Origin: an uncultured Spartobacteria bacterium
Lineage (GTDB): Bacteria; Verrucomicrobiota; Verrucomicrobiia; Chthoniobacterales; Terrimicrobiaceae
DNA: 64,000 nt
NCBI GenBank assembly: GCA_937919825.1
Contig: CALFPA010000069.1
Location: 1-64,000, forward strand
Direction of reading: 5' to 3'
Shown: positions 49,240 through 58,497 of the stretch, piece by piece
Numbering within the stretch: position 1 is the first letter of the stretch
Layout of the letters: every line of letters begins with the position of its first letter
Made by a program: the position numbers and the translations under genes
The notes under the pieces: model-generated
Databases searched by the model: none
Told to the model about the DNA's origin: nothing
What the model saw: the letters and a program-made list of their open reading frames with translations, nothing else

Positions 49240-51129
49240 ATGCGTTTGGAATCAACTAAAAACGCGGGCGTTGCGGGGATGGCGCTTTTGGCGCTGGGGG
49301 TGGTTTTTGGCGATATCGGAACGAGCCCGCTTTATGCATTTCAGACGGCGGTGGCTTTGACCGGGGCGGCGGATGCGACCGGGGTGGCGTCGCTGATTGT
49401 GTGGACGCTCTTTCTTGTCGTGGCGGTGAAATATGTGCTGCTGGTGATGCGGGCCGATTACAATGGGGAGGGTGGGATTTTTGCGCTGATGGCACTGGCG
49501 TTCGGCGGCAAGCCCTCGGCGGCGATGGATCGGGGATTTCTGGCGTTGCTGATGATTTTCGGGGCGGCGTTGCTTTTTGGTGACGGCGCGATCACTCCGG
49601 CGGTGTCGGTGCTGAGTGCGGTGGAGGGGCTGGCGACCGTGAATGCGGCGTGGGCGAGTTATTCGCTTCCGGTGAGCGTGGCGATTTTGGTGGCGTTGTT
49701 TTTTTCACAAAGATTCGGGGTGGCGCGGTTGGGCGAGCTTTTTGGGCCGGTGATGGTTGTGTGGTTTGCGGTGTTGGCGGCGCTCGGAGCGTGGCAGATT
49801 ATTTTGGAGCCTGGGGTGCTCGAGGCGTTCAATCCTGCGCTGGCGGCGGAGTTGTTGGCGCGCGGGGGTTGGGGGGCTTGGGCGTTGGTGGGTGCGGTCG
49901 TGCTGGCGGTGACGGGGGCCGAGGCGCTCTATGCGGATCTGGGGCATTTCGGCCGGGGGCCGATTGTGCGGGCGTGGAAATGGGTGGTCTTTCCATCGCT
50001 CGTGCTGAACTACCTCGGCCAGGCAGCGCTGGTGCGGCGGTTGCCCGAGGCGGCGTTGGACACGAATTTGTTTTTCCTGCTTTTGCCCGATCCACATTGG
50101 CGCGGGGCGCTCGTGATTTTGGCCACGCTGTCGACGGTGATCGCGTCGCAGGCGTTGATCAGCGGGGTGTTCTCGCTCGCGAGTCAGGCGATGGATTTGG
50201 GGTATCTGCCGAGGCTATATGTGAAACACACGGACGCCGAATCTCGCGGTCAGGTTTACATTCCGGTCGTGAATGCCGTGCTGGCGGTGCTCTGCATTTT
50301 GCTGGTGCTGGGATTCCGGACCAGCGATGCGCTGGCGAGTGCCTACGGGATCGCGGTGACCGGGGCGATGGCTTCCACCTCGGTGGCATTCGCGTATGTG
50401 ATGGTGCGGTGTCGCGGGCTGGCGGCTTGGAAGGGTGCGTTTTTGCTGGTGGCGTTGCTGTGTCTGGATTTGCCGCTCTTTGGCGCGTGCCTGACGAAAC
50501 TTGCGGACGGTGGCGTGGTGCCACTGCTGATCGCCGCCGGGGTGGGGGTGGTGATGCTGACTTGGCGAAAAGGTCGGGACTTGGTGAGGCGCTCGCTCAA
50601 TGAGCGTGGAGCCTCGCTGGCGCGGTTGGAGCAGGTCGCGGGAGATCATGGAACGGGCCGGATTCCGGGCGCGCAGGTTTTTGTTTTAAGGCAATCAGAT
50701 CCGGACTACGCGGCGGCGCGGGTATTGGAGCAATTCCGGCGAATGCATGTGCTGCCCGAGAATATCGCGATTCTTTTGCTGAACTCCTCGTGGGGAAAGC
50801 CTTTCGCGAAGGCTGACAATATCGAGGTGCGGCGGTTGGCGGGCGGGCTGAGTGTGATCACGGCGGACCACGGCTACATGCGCGAGCCGGATGTGCCGTT
50901 GATCCTGCGGCGGGCGATCGCCGAGAGCGGGCTGGAGCTCGAGGAGAGCCGGGTTTTCTACATTCTCGCGCAGGAGTTGATCCTGACTTGTCCGAGGCGC
51001 GTGATGCGGCGCTGGGAGCGGGTGCTTTTTGGATTCCTCGCCCGGAACACGCTTCCCGGGCCGGACTACCTCGCGATCCCGACCGAGCGGCTGGTTGTTT
51101 ACAACTGGATGCTGCGTCTCCAGGGCTGA
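49240..51129 (+). CDS. kup: KUP-family potassium transporter
   Basis: Inner-membrane K+ uptake by proton symport, 629 residues from the ATG at 49240 (MRLESTKNAGVAGM). The family signature ALGVVFGDIGTSPLYAFQTA is at residues about 17-36, followed by NGEGGIFALMALA, LLFGDGAITPAVSVLSAVEG, GAEALYADLGHFGR, LVLNYLGQAAL and FSLASQAMDLGYLPR. About 12 membrane segments are followed by a C-terminal cytoplasmic domain (YILAQELILTCPRRVMRRW). An upstream frame extension into the tandem repeats is rejected. Confidence 0.93.
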   Translation: MRLESTKNAGVAGMALLALGVVFGDIGTSPLYAFQTAVALTGAADATGVASLIVWTLFLVVAVKYVLLVMRADYNGEGGIFALMALAFGGKPSAAMDRGFLALLMIFGAALLFGDGAITPAVSVLSAVEGLATVNAAWASYSLPVSVAILVALFFSQRFGVARLGELFGPVMVVWFAVLAALGAWQIILEPGVLEAFNPALAAELLARGGWGAWALVGAVVLAVTGAEALYADLGHFGRGPIVRAWKWVVFPSLVLNYLGQAALVRRLPEAALDTNLFFLLLPDPHWRGALVILATLSTVIASQALISGVFSLASQAMDLGYLPRLYVKHTDAESRGQVYIPVVNAVLAVLCILLVLGFRTSDALASAYGIAVTGAMASTSVAFAYVMVRCRGLAAWKGAFLLVALLCLDLPLFGACLTKLADGGVVPLLIAAGVGVVMLTWRKGRDLVRRSLNERGASLARLEQVAGDHGTGRIPGAQVFVLRQSDPDYAAARVLEQFRRMHVLPENIAILLLNSSWGKPFAKADNIEVRRLAGGLSVITADHGYMREPDVPLILRRAIAESGLELEESRVFYILAQELILTCPRRVMRRWERVLFGFLARNTLPGPDYLAIPTERLVVYNWMLRLQG

Positions 51130-51180
51130 ATAGAAGCAGGGGCTTGTGGCGCGCGCGGGGTGGGGTAGGTTGCGCGGCGA

Positions 51181-52365
51181 ATGGGCAAACGCGTTTTGAT
51201 TTTATCGGCCTCGGTTGGCTCCGGCCATGTAAAGGCCGCCGACGCGTTGGCCCGCGCGATGCGCGAACGGCCTGATGTGGAAGAGGTGCTGTGTGACGAT
51301 TCGCTCGATCACACGAATATCCTGCACAAGCAGTTCTACTCCACGCTCTACAAAAAACTCTCCGAGATGCTGCCGGAATTTCTCGGCTGGTGGTATGAGA
51401 CAAGCGATGACCCGTGGGTCGCGGACAAAAGCCGCCTCGCGATCGATCTCCCCCAAGCGCTCCCGCTGATCAGTCTGGTGAAGGAATTTCGCCCCGATGT
51501 GATTCTCTGCACCCACTTCATGCCGGCGGGGGTGATTTCCTGGCTCATCGCGAATGGAAAGTTGGAGGCGCGGCTCGGCGTGGTGGTTACGGATTTTCAC
51601 TTCCATGCCTTTTGGATCACGCGGGCATTCAACTGGTATTTCGTGGCTCAGGAAGATGACAAAATCCACATGGAGGCGCTCGGACTACCTGGCGACCGCA
51701 TCATGATCACAGGAATTCCCGTCGAACCCGAATTCGGGCAACCGGTGAATGCCGATGCCGTGTTGCAGCGGCATGGATTGCAAGTCGGGCGACCGACTTT
51801 TTTGGTGGTTGGAGGCGCACTGGGCCTGAGTCCGGCGACGGCAGTCGTCCGTCAGCTCCTGAATCTCGATCGGGATTTTCAGGCGGTGATTGTGTGCGGT
51901 CGCAACGAGGAAATGCAGGATGACATCGTGCAACTCGTAAAATCCCGGCCGGGGGACTTCCGCGTGCTTGGCTACACGGCGGAAATCTCAGAACTCATGG
52001 CGGCCTCGACGATGATTCTCACGAAACCTGGCGGAATGACGACCGCCGAGGCTTTGGCGCGGGGCCTGCCCATGATGATTCTCGACCCGATCGGAGGACA
52101 GGAAGAACGAAACTCCGATGTGCTCCTCGAGGCGGGAGCGGCCGTGAAGTGCACGGAGGTGACGCTGGTCGCCCACAAGCTTCGCCGCTTGCTGGACGAC
52201 CCCGCGCGTCTGGAGCGAATGCGCGAAGCGGCGCGCCAACTGGGTCGCCCGAATGCCGCCCGGGACATCGCGCGAATCACGCTGGAGGAGCCCGAGAAGC
52301 GACCAGTCATTATTTCCAAGCTTCGCGTGAAGGTCCTCCGCAAGCGCATCGCCGAGGGGGCCTGA
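51181..52365 (+). CDS. MGDG-synthase/MurG-like glycosyltransferase (GT28 type)
   Basis: Predicted transfer of a hexose from a nucleotide sugar to diacylglycerol or a similar lipid at the membrane. The 394-residue GT-B protein has LILSASVGSGHVKAADAL at the N-terminus, the VVVTDFHFHAFW segment of the MGDG synthase N-domain, FLVVGGALGLSPATAVVRQL and the C-terminal donor site MILTKPGGMTTAEALARGLP ... IGGQEERNSDVLL. Two bases separate it from the GH1 gene. Product identity (mono- or diglycosyl-diacylglycerol) is not provable here. Confidence 0.82.
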   Translation: MGKRVLILSASVGSGHVKAADALARAMRERPDVEEVLCDDSLDHTNILHKQFYSTLYKKLSEMLPEFLGWWYETSDDPWVADKSRLAIDLPQALPLISLVKEFRPDVILCTHFMPAGVISWLIANGKLEARLGVVVTDFHFHAFWITRAFNWYFVAQEDDKIHMEALGLPGDRIMITGIPVEPEFGQPVNADAVLQRHGLQVGRPTFLVVGGALGLSPATAVVRQLLNLDRDFQAVIVCGRNEEMQDDIVQLVKSRPGDFRVLGYTAEISELMAASTMILTKPGGMTTAEALARGLPMMILDPIGGQEERNSDVLLEAGAAVKCTEVTLVAHKLRRLLDDPARLERMREAARQLGRPNAARDIARITLEEPEKRPVIISKLRVKVLRKRIAEGA

Positions 52366-52367
52366 GC

Positions 52368-53894
52368 ATGGAGCCGATGAAATCTTTTCTTATTGGAGTC
52401 GCCACCTCGGGCTATCAAAGCGAAGGAGGCTACAACGGGCCCGGCGAGCCGAAAAACAACTGGGGCGGCTGCGAGGCCACTGGGCGGGTTCAAAAAACCG
52501 GAGCCGCCGTGGATTTCTGGAATCGCTACCGGGGGGATTATCAACTCGCGCGAGGGCTTGGTTTGAACGCCTTCCGGCTCGGCCTCGAGTGGGCGCGGAT
52601 TCAGCCCTCGACCTCCACCGCTCGCGGGGCCGCGCCGGAGTTCGACAACGAGGCGATCGATGCCTATGCGCTGCGTATCGCCGCCTGCCGAGAGGAAGGC
52701 TTGGAGCCTGTCGTAACGCTCCAACATTTCACCCATCCCGCCTGGCTGGGAATCGATGCGTGGCTCATGGATGAGACGGTCGATCTCTTTGAAATCTTCG
52801 TTCGCCACACGATCACCCGGCTCAATGACCGTCTAACCGATGTCCACGGCCAGCCGCCGGTGCGTTGGTATGTCACCATCAACGAGCCAAACATGCTCGT
52901 GCTGAATACCTATCTGAACCGCTGCTTTCCCGGCGGGCCGGATGCAGGCGTGGCGATCGGCCTGCGGGCCTACAACCGCCTGCTGGCGGCGCATGTGCGT
53001 GGCTACAACGCCGTCCACGACCTCTACGAATCGCGCGGCTGGTCGAAGCCGCTCGTCTCGATGAACACCTTTTGCAGCGATGTGTATTGGTCGGATGTGA
53101 TGTTGCTCGACTTGCTTTGCCTCAGAAAAACCGGAGTGAAGCCTGCCGAGGTCGGCGGATACTTTAAATCACGCGCCGAGGATTTGTCCCTCCACTTCGG
53201 AGTCGCTGCCCTGCGCCGCCGCACGGACCTTGCCGCGCTCGCCGGAGCCGGTCTCCACGGCATTGCGAACTTCCTCGCCTCGCGCGCCGCGACGGAGCAG
53301 GGGTGCGGCTTTTTTTTGAAAGAGCTGGAACGCGCCAAGCGGGACAGCACGCTCGACTACCTCGGAGTGGACTACTACGACCCGTTCCTCAGTCACGCGC
53401 TGCGGATGCCCGATTTTTCCGATCTCGAATTCAAAAGCCGAAGTGTCTCCGCGCATTTGTTTGATGTGCTCACCAGCAAGTGGTGGGACTGGCATTTTCT
53501 TCCCGAGGGCATGACGGCTTTTTGTTCGTATTACGCCAAAGCCTTCCCCGGCCTCGGAATCCTGATCGCCGAAAATGGAATGTCTCAGCGTTGCAGTTTG
53601 GACAACTCCGTCGTCGCCCAGCGCCCTGATAAGATTCTGCGTAGCGATTATCTCGACGCCCACCTGCGCGAGGTTCGGCGAATGCTCGATCAGGGTGTGC
53701 CGTTGATCGGATACTTGCACTGGTCGCTCACCGACAACTACGAGTGGGGCTCGTTCACACCACGCTTCGGGCTTTACCGGATCGACTTCACGCGCGGCCT
53801 GGAGCGTCTCGCAGTGGACCACCTCGGCGACAATCCCTCCCAAACCTACGCGAGGCTCGTTCGGGAGTTTGGGCTGGGTGGCACGGGAAGTTGA
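52368..53894 (+). CDS. Glycoside hydrolase family 1 (beta-glucosidase-like)
   Basis: Retaining beta-glycosidase of 508 residues, cytoplasmic (no signal peptide). IGVATSGYQSEGGYN opens the barrel, followed by LGLEWARIQPS, acid/base Glu173 in VTINEPNMLVL, nucleophile Glu402 in LIAENGMSQ and YLHWSLTDNYEWGSF. The ATG at 52368 is fixed by the preceding stop. Being directly coupled to a glycolipid-type glycosyltransferase, it could trim a glycoside made by that pathway; the usual role on cellobiose-like sugars is equally possible. Confidence 0.9.
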   Translation: MEPMKSFLIGVATSGYQSEGGYNGPGEPKNNWGGCEATGRVQKTGAAVDFWNRYRGDYQLARGLGLNAFRLGLEWARIQPSTSTARGAAPEFDNEAIDAYALRIAACREEGLEPVVTLQHFTHPAWLGIDAWLMDETVDLFEIFVRHTITRLNDRLTDVHGQPPVRWYVTINEPNMLVLNTYLNRCFPGGPDAGVAIGLRAYNRLLAAHVRGYNAVHDLYESRGWSKPLVSMNTFCSDVYWSDVMLLDLLCLRKTGVKPAEVGGYFKSRAEDLSLHFGVAALRRRTDLAALAGAGLHGIANFLASRAATEQGCGFFLKELERAKRDSTLDYLGVDYYDPFLSHALRMPDFSDLEFKSRSVSAHLFDVLTSKWWDWHFLPEGMTAFCSYYAKAFPGLGILIAENGMSQRCSLDNSVVAQRPDKILRSDYLDAHLREVRRMLDQGVPLIGYLHWSLTDNYEWGSFTPRFGLYRIDFTRGLERLAVDHLGDNPSQTYARLVREFGLGGTGS

Positions 53895-53895
53895 A

Positions 53896-53923
53896 TTGAC
53901 ACTCTGGAGCGCAGGGAGAAAAT
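53896..53923 (+). promoter_or_regulatory. Candidate promoter for lipA
   Basis: TTGACA (53896..53901), a 16-base spacer and GAAAAT (53918..53923), 30 bases before the lipA ATG. The -35 is perfect, the -10 weak. Confidence 0.4.
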
Positions 53924-53953
53924 CCCACCCGCGTCTCTGCTAATTTTTTTCGA

Positions 53954-54841
53954 ATGGCCACCATTAAAATCGACCCCACGCTCCACCAAGCCAAGAAGCC
54001 CGATTGGATCAAGGTCCGGTTGCCCTCGAATCCCGTCTTTTTTTCGACCAAGGGCCTGATCTCCGACCTACGCCTCCACACGGTTTGCGAAAGCGCGCAG
54101 TGCCCGAACCGCTGGGAGTGCTGGAGCAGTGGCACGGCGACTTTCATGATCGCCGGAGATCGCTGCACTCGCGCTTGCGGGTTTTGCGCGGTCGATACCG
54201 CAAAGCCTTTTCCGCTCGAGCAGGACGAACCCCAACGCGTGGCCGAGGGCGTGAAGCGTCTCGGGCTCAAGCATGTCGTCATTACCGCTGTGGCGCGCGA
54301 CGACCTTGCCGATGGCGGGGCGGATCATTTTGGACAAACGATCGAAGCCATTCGCGTGCTTGATCCGAAGATTGTTATTGAGGTTTTGGTTCCCGATTTC
54401 AACGGCAAGGACGAACCGCTCCAGCGAGTGCTCGAGGCCGCCCCCGATGTTTTCAACCACAACCTCGAAACCGTCGAGCGCCTCACCCCGCTCGTCCGCT
54501 CCCGTGCGAAATACCGACTCTCGTTGGATTTTCTCAAGCGCGCCGGCGAGCTCCGCCCTGACATCATGACGAAAAGCGGCCTGATGCTCGGCCTCGGCGA
54601 AACGGAGATCGAACTTTTCCAAGCGATGGATGACCTGCGCGAGTCTGGAGTGAAAGTCCTCACGCTCGGCCAATACCTTCGCCCCACGCCGAATCACCTG
54701 CCTGTGGTCGAATACATCAATCCGGAGACCTTCGAACTCTACGGCACGATCGCCCGCAACAAAGGCTTCGAATTTGTCGCCAGCGGACCGCTCGTGCGCA
54801 GTTCCTACCACGCGGCGGACTTCAACCCGGTCCAGCGTTGA
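53954..54841 (+). CDS. lipA: Lipoyl synthase
   Basis: Radical-SAM enzyme inserting two sulfurs into octanoyl groups on lipoyl domains. The 295-residue protein has the auxiliary-cluster CESAQCPNRWECW, the radical-SAM CTRACGFC, VVITAVARDDLADGGADHF and the C-terminal GPLVRSSYHA with the Ser ligand. The length is usual. Its TGA overlaps the TTG of rlmH as TTGA. The partner lipB is not nearby. Confidence 0.95.
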   Translation: MATIKIDPTLHQAKKPDWIKVRLPSNPVFFSTKGLISDLRLHTVCESAQCPNRWECWSSGTATFMIAGDRCTRACGFCAVDTAKPFPLEQDEPQRVAEGVKRLGLKHVVITAVARDDLADGGADHFGQTIEAIRVLDPKIVIEVLVPDFNGKDEPLQRVLEAAPDVFNHNLETVERLTPLVRSRAKYRLSLDFLKRAGELRPDIMTKSGLMLGLGETEIELFQAMDDLRESGVKVLTLGQYLRPTPNHLPVVEYINPETFELYGTIARNKGFEFVASGPLVRSSYHAADFNPVQR

Positions 54842-55272
54842 CCTGGAAAGTCCTCGCCGCCGGCAAGCCCGCGCTGCATTTTGCTCGCCTCGGCATCGAG
54901 GAATACTCACGCCGGCTCGGAGGTTGCTCGAAGTTTGAAATTCACTTCGTCAAAACCGGCCCGCGTCTCGCGGAGCGGATGGGTGAACTCGCCAAGGGCT
55001 GCTTTCGGATTCTTCTCGATGAACGCGGAAAGCAATTTTCCAGCCGTGCCTTCGCCTCGGAAATCCAAACCCTGCAAAATCGCAGCATCTCGCGGTGTGC
55101 GTTGATGGTCGGCGCCTCGGATGGTTGGGACGACACCGCCCGCGCCGGGGCCGACATGCTTTGGTCACTCGGCCCGCAAACCCTCCAGCACGAACTCGCG
55201 TTACTGGTCGCCCTCGAGCAACTCTACCGCGCCGAATCAATCCTCGCCGGTTCGCCGTATCATCGCGATTGA
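54838..55272 (+). CDS. rlmH: 23S rRNA (pseudouridine1915-N3)-methyltransferase RlmH
   Basis: SPOUT-class methyltransferase acting on pseudouridine 1915 in helix 69 of assembled 70S ribosomes. The 144-residue product from a TTG start (MTWKVLAAGKPALHFARLGI) has RILLDERGKQFSSRAFA, LMVGASDGWDDTARAGAD (SAM knot) and the conserved C-terminus ALEQLYRAESILAGSPYH. The TTG is supported by the overlap with lipA and by the family N-terminus. Confidence 0.9.
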   Translation: MTWKVLAAGKPALHFARLGIEEYSRRLGGCSKFEIHFVKTGPRLAERMGELAKGCFRILLDERGKQFSSRAFASEIQTLQNRSISRCALMVGASDGWDDTARAGADMLWSLGPQTLQHELALLVALEQLYRAESILAGSPYHRD

Positions 55273-55276
55273 TCTT

Positions 55277-55849
55277 GTGAAAATCCCCCGCGAGTTCTTC
55301 CAGCGCGATCCTCTCTCCTGCGCGCGAGAATTGATCGGATGCGAGTTGGTTTGGAATGGCACGGGCGGTGTGATCGTTGAGACCGAGGCCTACTCGGTGC
55401 GGAATGACGAGGCGTGCCACACTTTCAGTCGTCCCTCCTCGCGCGGATTTGTCGCCGAAAAGCCGCCCGGCACCGCGTATGTGTATTTGAATTACGGCAT
55501 GTATTGGCTGCTGAATTTTCTGGTGAAAGGGGGCTCGGAGGATGGCTTCGTGCTTATCCGCGCCCTCGAGCCCACGCGGGGCATCGAGGAAATGCGACAG
55601 CGCCGGGGAATGAATGAACTGAAAAACCTATGCTCCGGACCGGGAAAACTCACCCGCGCCTTGGGCATGGATGGGGATTTTCATGGACGTGACATTTTCG
55701 AGTCGCCGGGCCTTAAGCTGTTCTTGCCATCCGATCAGCCGGAAATCCTCGAAGGTCCTCGAATAGGAATTTCTCGCTCTGCCGAACTGCCTTGGCGTTT
55801 TACCAAGGCAGGGAGTCGATTTCTCAGTGCGCCGATGAAAGCCCACTGA
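55277..55849 (+). CDS. DNA-3-methyladenine glycosylase, AAG/MPG type
   Basis: Base-excision repair glycosylase removing alkylated purines. From a GTG (VKIPREFFQRDPLSCARELI) the 190-residue protein has VIVETEAYSVRNDEACHTFS with the catalytic Glu, GTAYVYLNYGMYWLLNFL (the Tyr wedge region), RALEPTRGIEEMRQRR and LCSGPGKLTRALGM. The GTG lies four bases after the rlmH stop. The gene is convergent with the long GreA gene. Confidence 0.88.
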   Translation: MKIPREFFQRDPLSCARELIGCELVWNGTGGVIVETEAYSVRNDEACHTFSRPSSRGFVAEKPPGTAYVYLNYGMYWLLNFLVKGGSEDGFVLIRALEPTRGIEEMRQRRGMNELKNLCSGPGKLTRALGMDGDFHGRDIFESPGLKLFLPSDQPEILEGPRIGISRSAELPWRFTKAGSRFLSAPMKAH

Positions 55850-55866
55850 AGATTTAGGAAGTTTTC

Positions 55867-57753
55867 TTACTCCGCAGCGGCTTCGGCTTTCAAAGCGTGG
55901 ACCTGATTTTTTAACAGGTCGAAATCCGTGAAAGCGCGGATCGATTCAATGGTCGCCTTGCGCACGCCGTTCTCGGCGGGAAATTCCACGGCGGCTCCAG
56001 CTTCGGAGCCGAGGAGAGCCTGGCCGATGCCGGCCTTGTAGGAAATGAGGCCCAAATCTGGCGCGCTGTCCCACGCTCCGAGGATGCTGAAGGTTTCCTT
56101 GCTGCCATCCTCGAAACGCACCGTCACAACCGTGCCGATCGAAACTTGCGAGGTGTTGGGATTTTCAAATTCCGTGCCGCGGGCCAGGGCGAGTTCGCGC
56201 TCCATCTCCACGCGGCGGCTCTGAAGCACGCGCTGGTGCTCTTTAGCGGCTTTGAAGCCGGCATTTTCACGAAGGTCTCCCTGCTCCTTGGCGATATTGA
56301 TATCGCGAAGATTCTGCGGAATGTCCTTGGTGACGAGATGGTCGAACTCGGCCTTGCGCTTCTCCAAGCTGGGCCAGGAAACGGTGAGGCTGGTGTCGCC
56401 CTCATCGGCCTGCGCGCCGGTGATCATGTTTTGCGTCTCAGGGTAAAGCTTCACGATGCGGGCCATGAGCGAGCGCTTCGAGAGGTCATCAAAAACCGGC
56501 GTGAGAAGGAGCTTCCGCATGGAGTCGCGAACGACATCGCGGCTGGCATTCACCAGCAGGTCGCCGACCAATTCGCGGTCGTCCATAAGGAGGTCCTTGA
56601 GGCGCGAGGTGCGCTTCTCGGCGAGCATGTCGGCTTCGAGCGCACTGAAGACGGAGGCCAGAAGCTCGGCGTTGAAGAGGTCCGGGAATCGCTTGTCGCG
56701 CTCCTTGCAGAGCCAGATGAGCATTTCCGAGGTAATCGAGCGTTCGCTGATCCAGCGCTCGAGGGTGGATTGGAACTGATCCTTTTGGCCGTGTTTTTCA
56801 AACAAGCGGCAGATGTCCGCGATGAGGCGCCCGCCCGCTTCGCGAAGGAGTCGCAGGGATTTGTCGGGCCAGGAGTCGCCGAACGCGGCGTCGAATTTTT
56901 CCAAAACCTCACGCTGTTTCGAGCCGGGTAGGGTGTTGAAAATCTCGATCAGTCGCGAGGACTCGCTGGAGAGAATGTCCGCGATGGTCGGGGCGGTTTC
57001 GCCGGCCTCGAGCGCCGGAAAGCGCAGGAGGATTTCGTCACGGGCAACGAGGAGTTCGATCGCCGAGGCGGGTTGGAGGCGGCGGAGCTTTTGGGTGATG
57101 TCGTGGATGCGGTCGATGGCCTCTTGCAAGGCGGCTTCCTGGCCGGCCAGTTCGGTGAGGGATTTAAGGATCTGATCGAGGGCGAGGAGTTGGTCCTTCG
57201 TGTGGCGGGCTTCCTTGAAGGTGTTCACGAGGCCTTCGCCTGTGTTCACGCGGTTCTCGAGAAGCACATACGGGTCGGTTTTTTTCGCAGGAAGTTTGAA
57301 GTGGCCGTCGCTCTTCATCTTCTTCCGAGCCCCATCCCACCAGCGTTTGAAAGCGGCTGTGTCGAGCACGGACGGGGAAAGCGTGGTAGCGATCTGGTCG
57401 GCATTCGCCTTGCCGCCGAGGTCGGCGATGATTTGGCGGACGACGCCGAGAGTGTCCGAGGAGCAGCGCTCGCGCAGGGCGGCGGGATCATTGGCTCGCT
57501 GGGCGAGGATGTGCTCAGCAGGAATCGGAGTGAGAGTCTCGGCGGCGTATTCGGCCTGCATCGGGTGGCTTTTCTTAGGGCCGAAATCGATGAGGATTTG
57601 GCCGGCGATGAGGTTCCACTCCGCAACGCGTCCGAAGCCCCAGCTCTTGTGGGTGCAGAAGGATCCGGGCGCGAGGCGGGCGAGTTTGTCGGCGGTTTTC
57701 TTATCGAATTTGCCGCTCTCAACGGCTTGGGTCAGTTCTTCAGTCATCGACAT
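55867..57753 (-). CDS. GreA/GreB-type transcript cleavage factor with long N-terminal extension
   Basis: Rescues backtracked RNA polymerase. The 628-residue protein (from MSMTEEL; an upstream ATG would add nine) has a Gre coiled coil at about 465-535 with the catalytic acidic tip EQGDLRENAGFKAAKE (Asp and Glu kept) and a C-terminal FKBP-like domain (VSIGTVVTVRFEDGS ... YKAGIGQALLGSEAGAAVEF). Normal GreA has about 160 residues; the extra 460 begin with APGSFCTHKSWGFGRVAEWN and are mostly helical. Chlamydial GreA is also far longer than the usual form, so this is a PVC-type architecture. Confidence 0.88.
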   Translation of the reverse strand: MSMTEELTQAVESGKFDKKTADKLARLAPGSFCTHKSWGFGRVAEWNLIAGQILIDFGPKKSHPMQAEYAAETLTPIPAEHILAQRANDPAALRERCSSDTLGVVRQIIADLGGKANADQIATTLSPSVLDTAAFKRWWDGARKKMKSDGHFKLPAKKTDPYVLLENRVNTGEGLVNTFKEARHTKDQLLALDQILKSLTELAGQEAALQEAIDRIHDITQKLRRLQPASAIELLVARDEILLRFPALEAGETAPTIADILSSESSRLIEIFNTLPGSKQREVLEKFDAAFGDSWPDKSLRLLREAGGRLIADICRLFEKHGQKDQFQSTLERWISERSITSEMLIWLCKERDKRFPDLFNAELLASVFSALEADMLAEKRTSRLKDLLMDDRELVGDLLVNASRDVVRDSMRKLLLTPVFDDLSKRSLMARIVKLYPETQNMITGAQADEGDTSLTVSWPSLEKRKAEFDHLVTKDIPQNLRDINIAKEQGDLRENAGFKAAKEHQRVLQSRRVEMERELALARGTEFENPNTSQVSIGTVVTVRFEDGSKETFSILGAWDSAPDLGLISYKAGIGQALLGSEAGAAVEFPAENGVRKATIESIRAFTDFDLLKNQVHALKAEAAAE

Positions 57754-57864
57754 GGTTGTCACAGAAAAGGGCGCCCCCATGCAAGGGGAAGTAAATCAAG
57801 GGGCGTGGAGGGAATCCGCTTTTGGCCTTGCCGCAGGGCGACGCGTCGTCAAAATCCGCGCCCC

Positions 57865-58482
57865 ATGGGTAATAACGAAGAGCAAGTTTTAGTGGTGAAG
57901 CGGAGTTTTTTCGACGAGCTGGGGAGCTTTCAAGGCCTCTGCGCGGCTGTCGATGACTACCTCCCGAAGTTTATGCTGAAGGAGAATAATTTTTTCGCTC
58001 CGAGATCGACGGCGGAGGACGATCCCTCGCTGAAACAAATCATCCCGTATGCCGTCTTCCTGCACGGGGGAAAAATCCTGCACTACACGCGCGGCTCGAA
58101 GTCCGGCGAGAAGCGGCTCGTCGCCAAATCCTCGATCGGAATCGGCGGGCACATCAACGATACCGACGAGAGCTTTCTTCACTTTGACCAATCGACCTAT
58201 CACAACGCGGTTCAACGCGAGATCCGCGAGGAGCTCCGGCTCGGCGGGGGATTCACCGAGCGGGCGGTGGCTCTGATCAATGATGACTCGACGGAGGTCG
58301 GGAGCGTGCATTTGGGTGTCGTTCATTTGGTGAATTTGGAGAACGACGATGTCCGAGCTGGCGAAAAGGCGATCGCGGAACTCGGCTTCGCCACGCGCGA
58401 GGAATTGCTCGTGCGGCGGGAGGGTTTTGAAACCTGGTCGCAGATCGTTCTTGATGCTTTGCCCGAATTACTCGCGCGCTGA
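57865..58482 (+). CDS. NUDIX-like phosphohydrolase
   Basis: The 205-residue protein starts MGNNEEQVLVVKRSFFDELG. The pattern SSIGIGGHINDTDESF followed by NAVQREIREELRLGGGF contains a NUDIX box (G-x-E-like start, REIREEL core) with an enlarged loop between Gly and the REUxEE helix, as in the COG4112-type predicted phosphoesterases. The substrate is unknown; nucleoside diphosphate derivatives are expected for the fold. It is divergent from the GreA gene, 111 bp between the starts. Confidence 0.75.
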   Translation: MGNNEEQVLVVKRSFFDELGSFQGLCAAVDDYLPKFMLKENNFFAPRSTAEDDPSLKQIIPYAVFLHGGKILHYTRGSKSGEKRLVAKSSIGIGGHINDTDESFLHFDQSTYHNAVQREIREELRLGGGFTERAVALINDDSTEVGSVHLGVVHLVNLENDDVRAGEKAIAELGFATREELLVRREGFETWSQIVLDALPELLAR

Positions 58483-58497
58483 AGCCGAAGATCGGTT

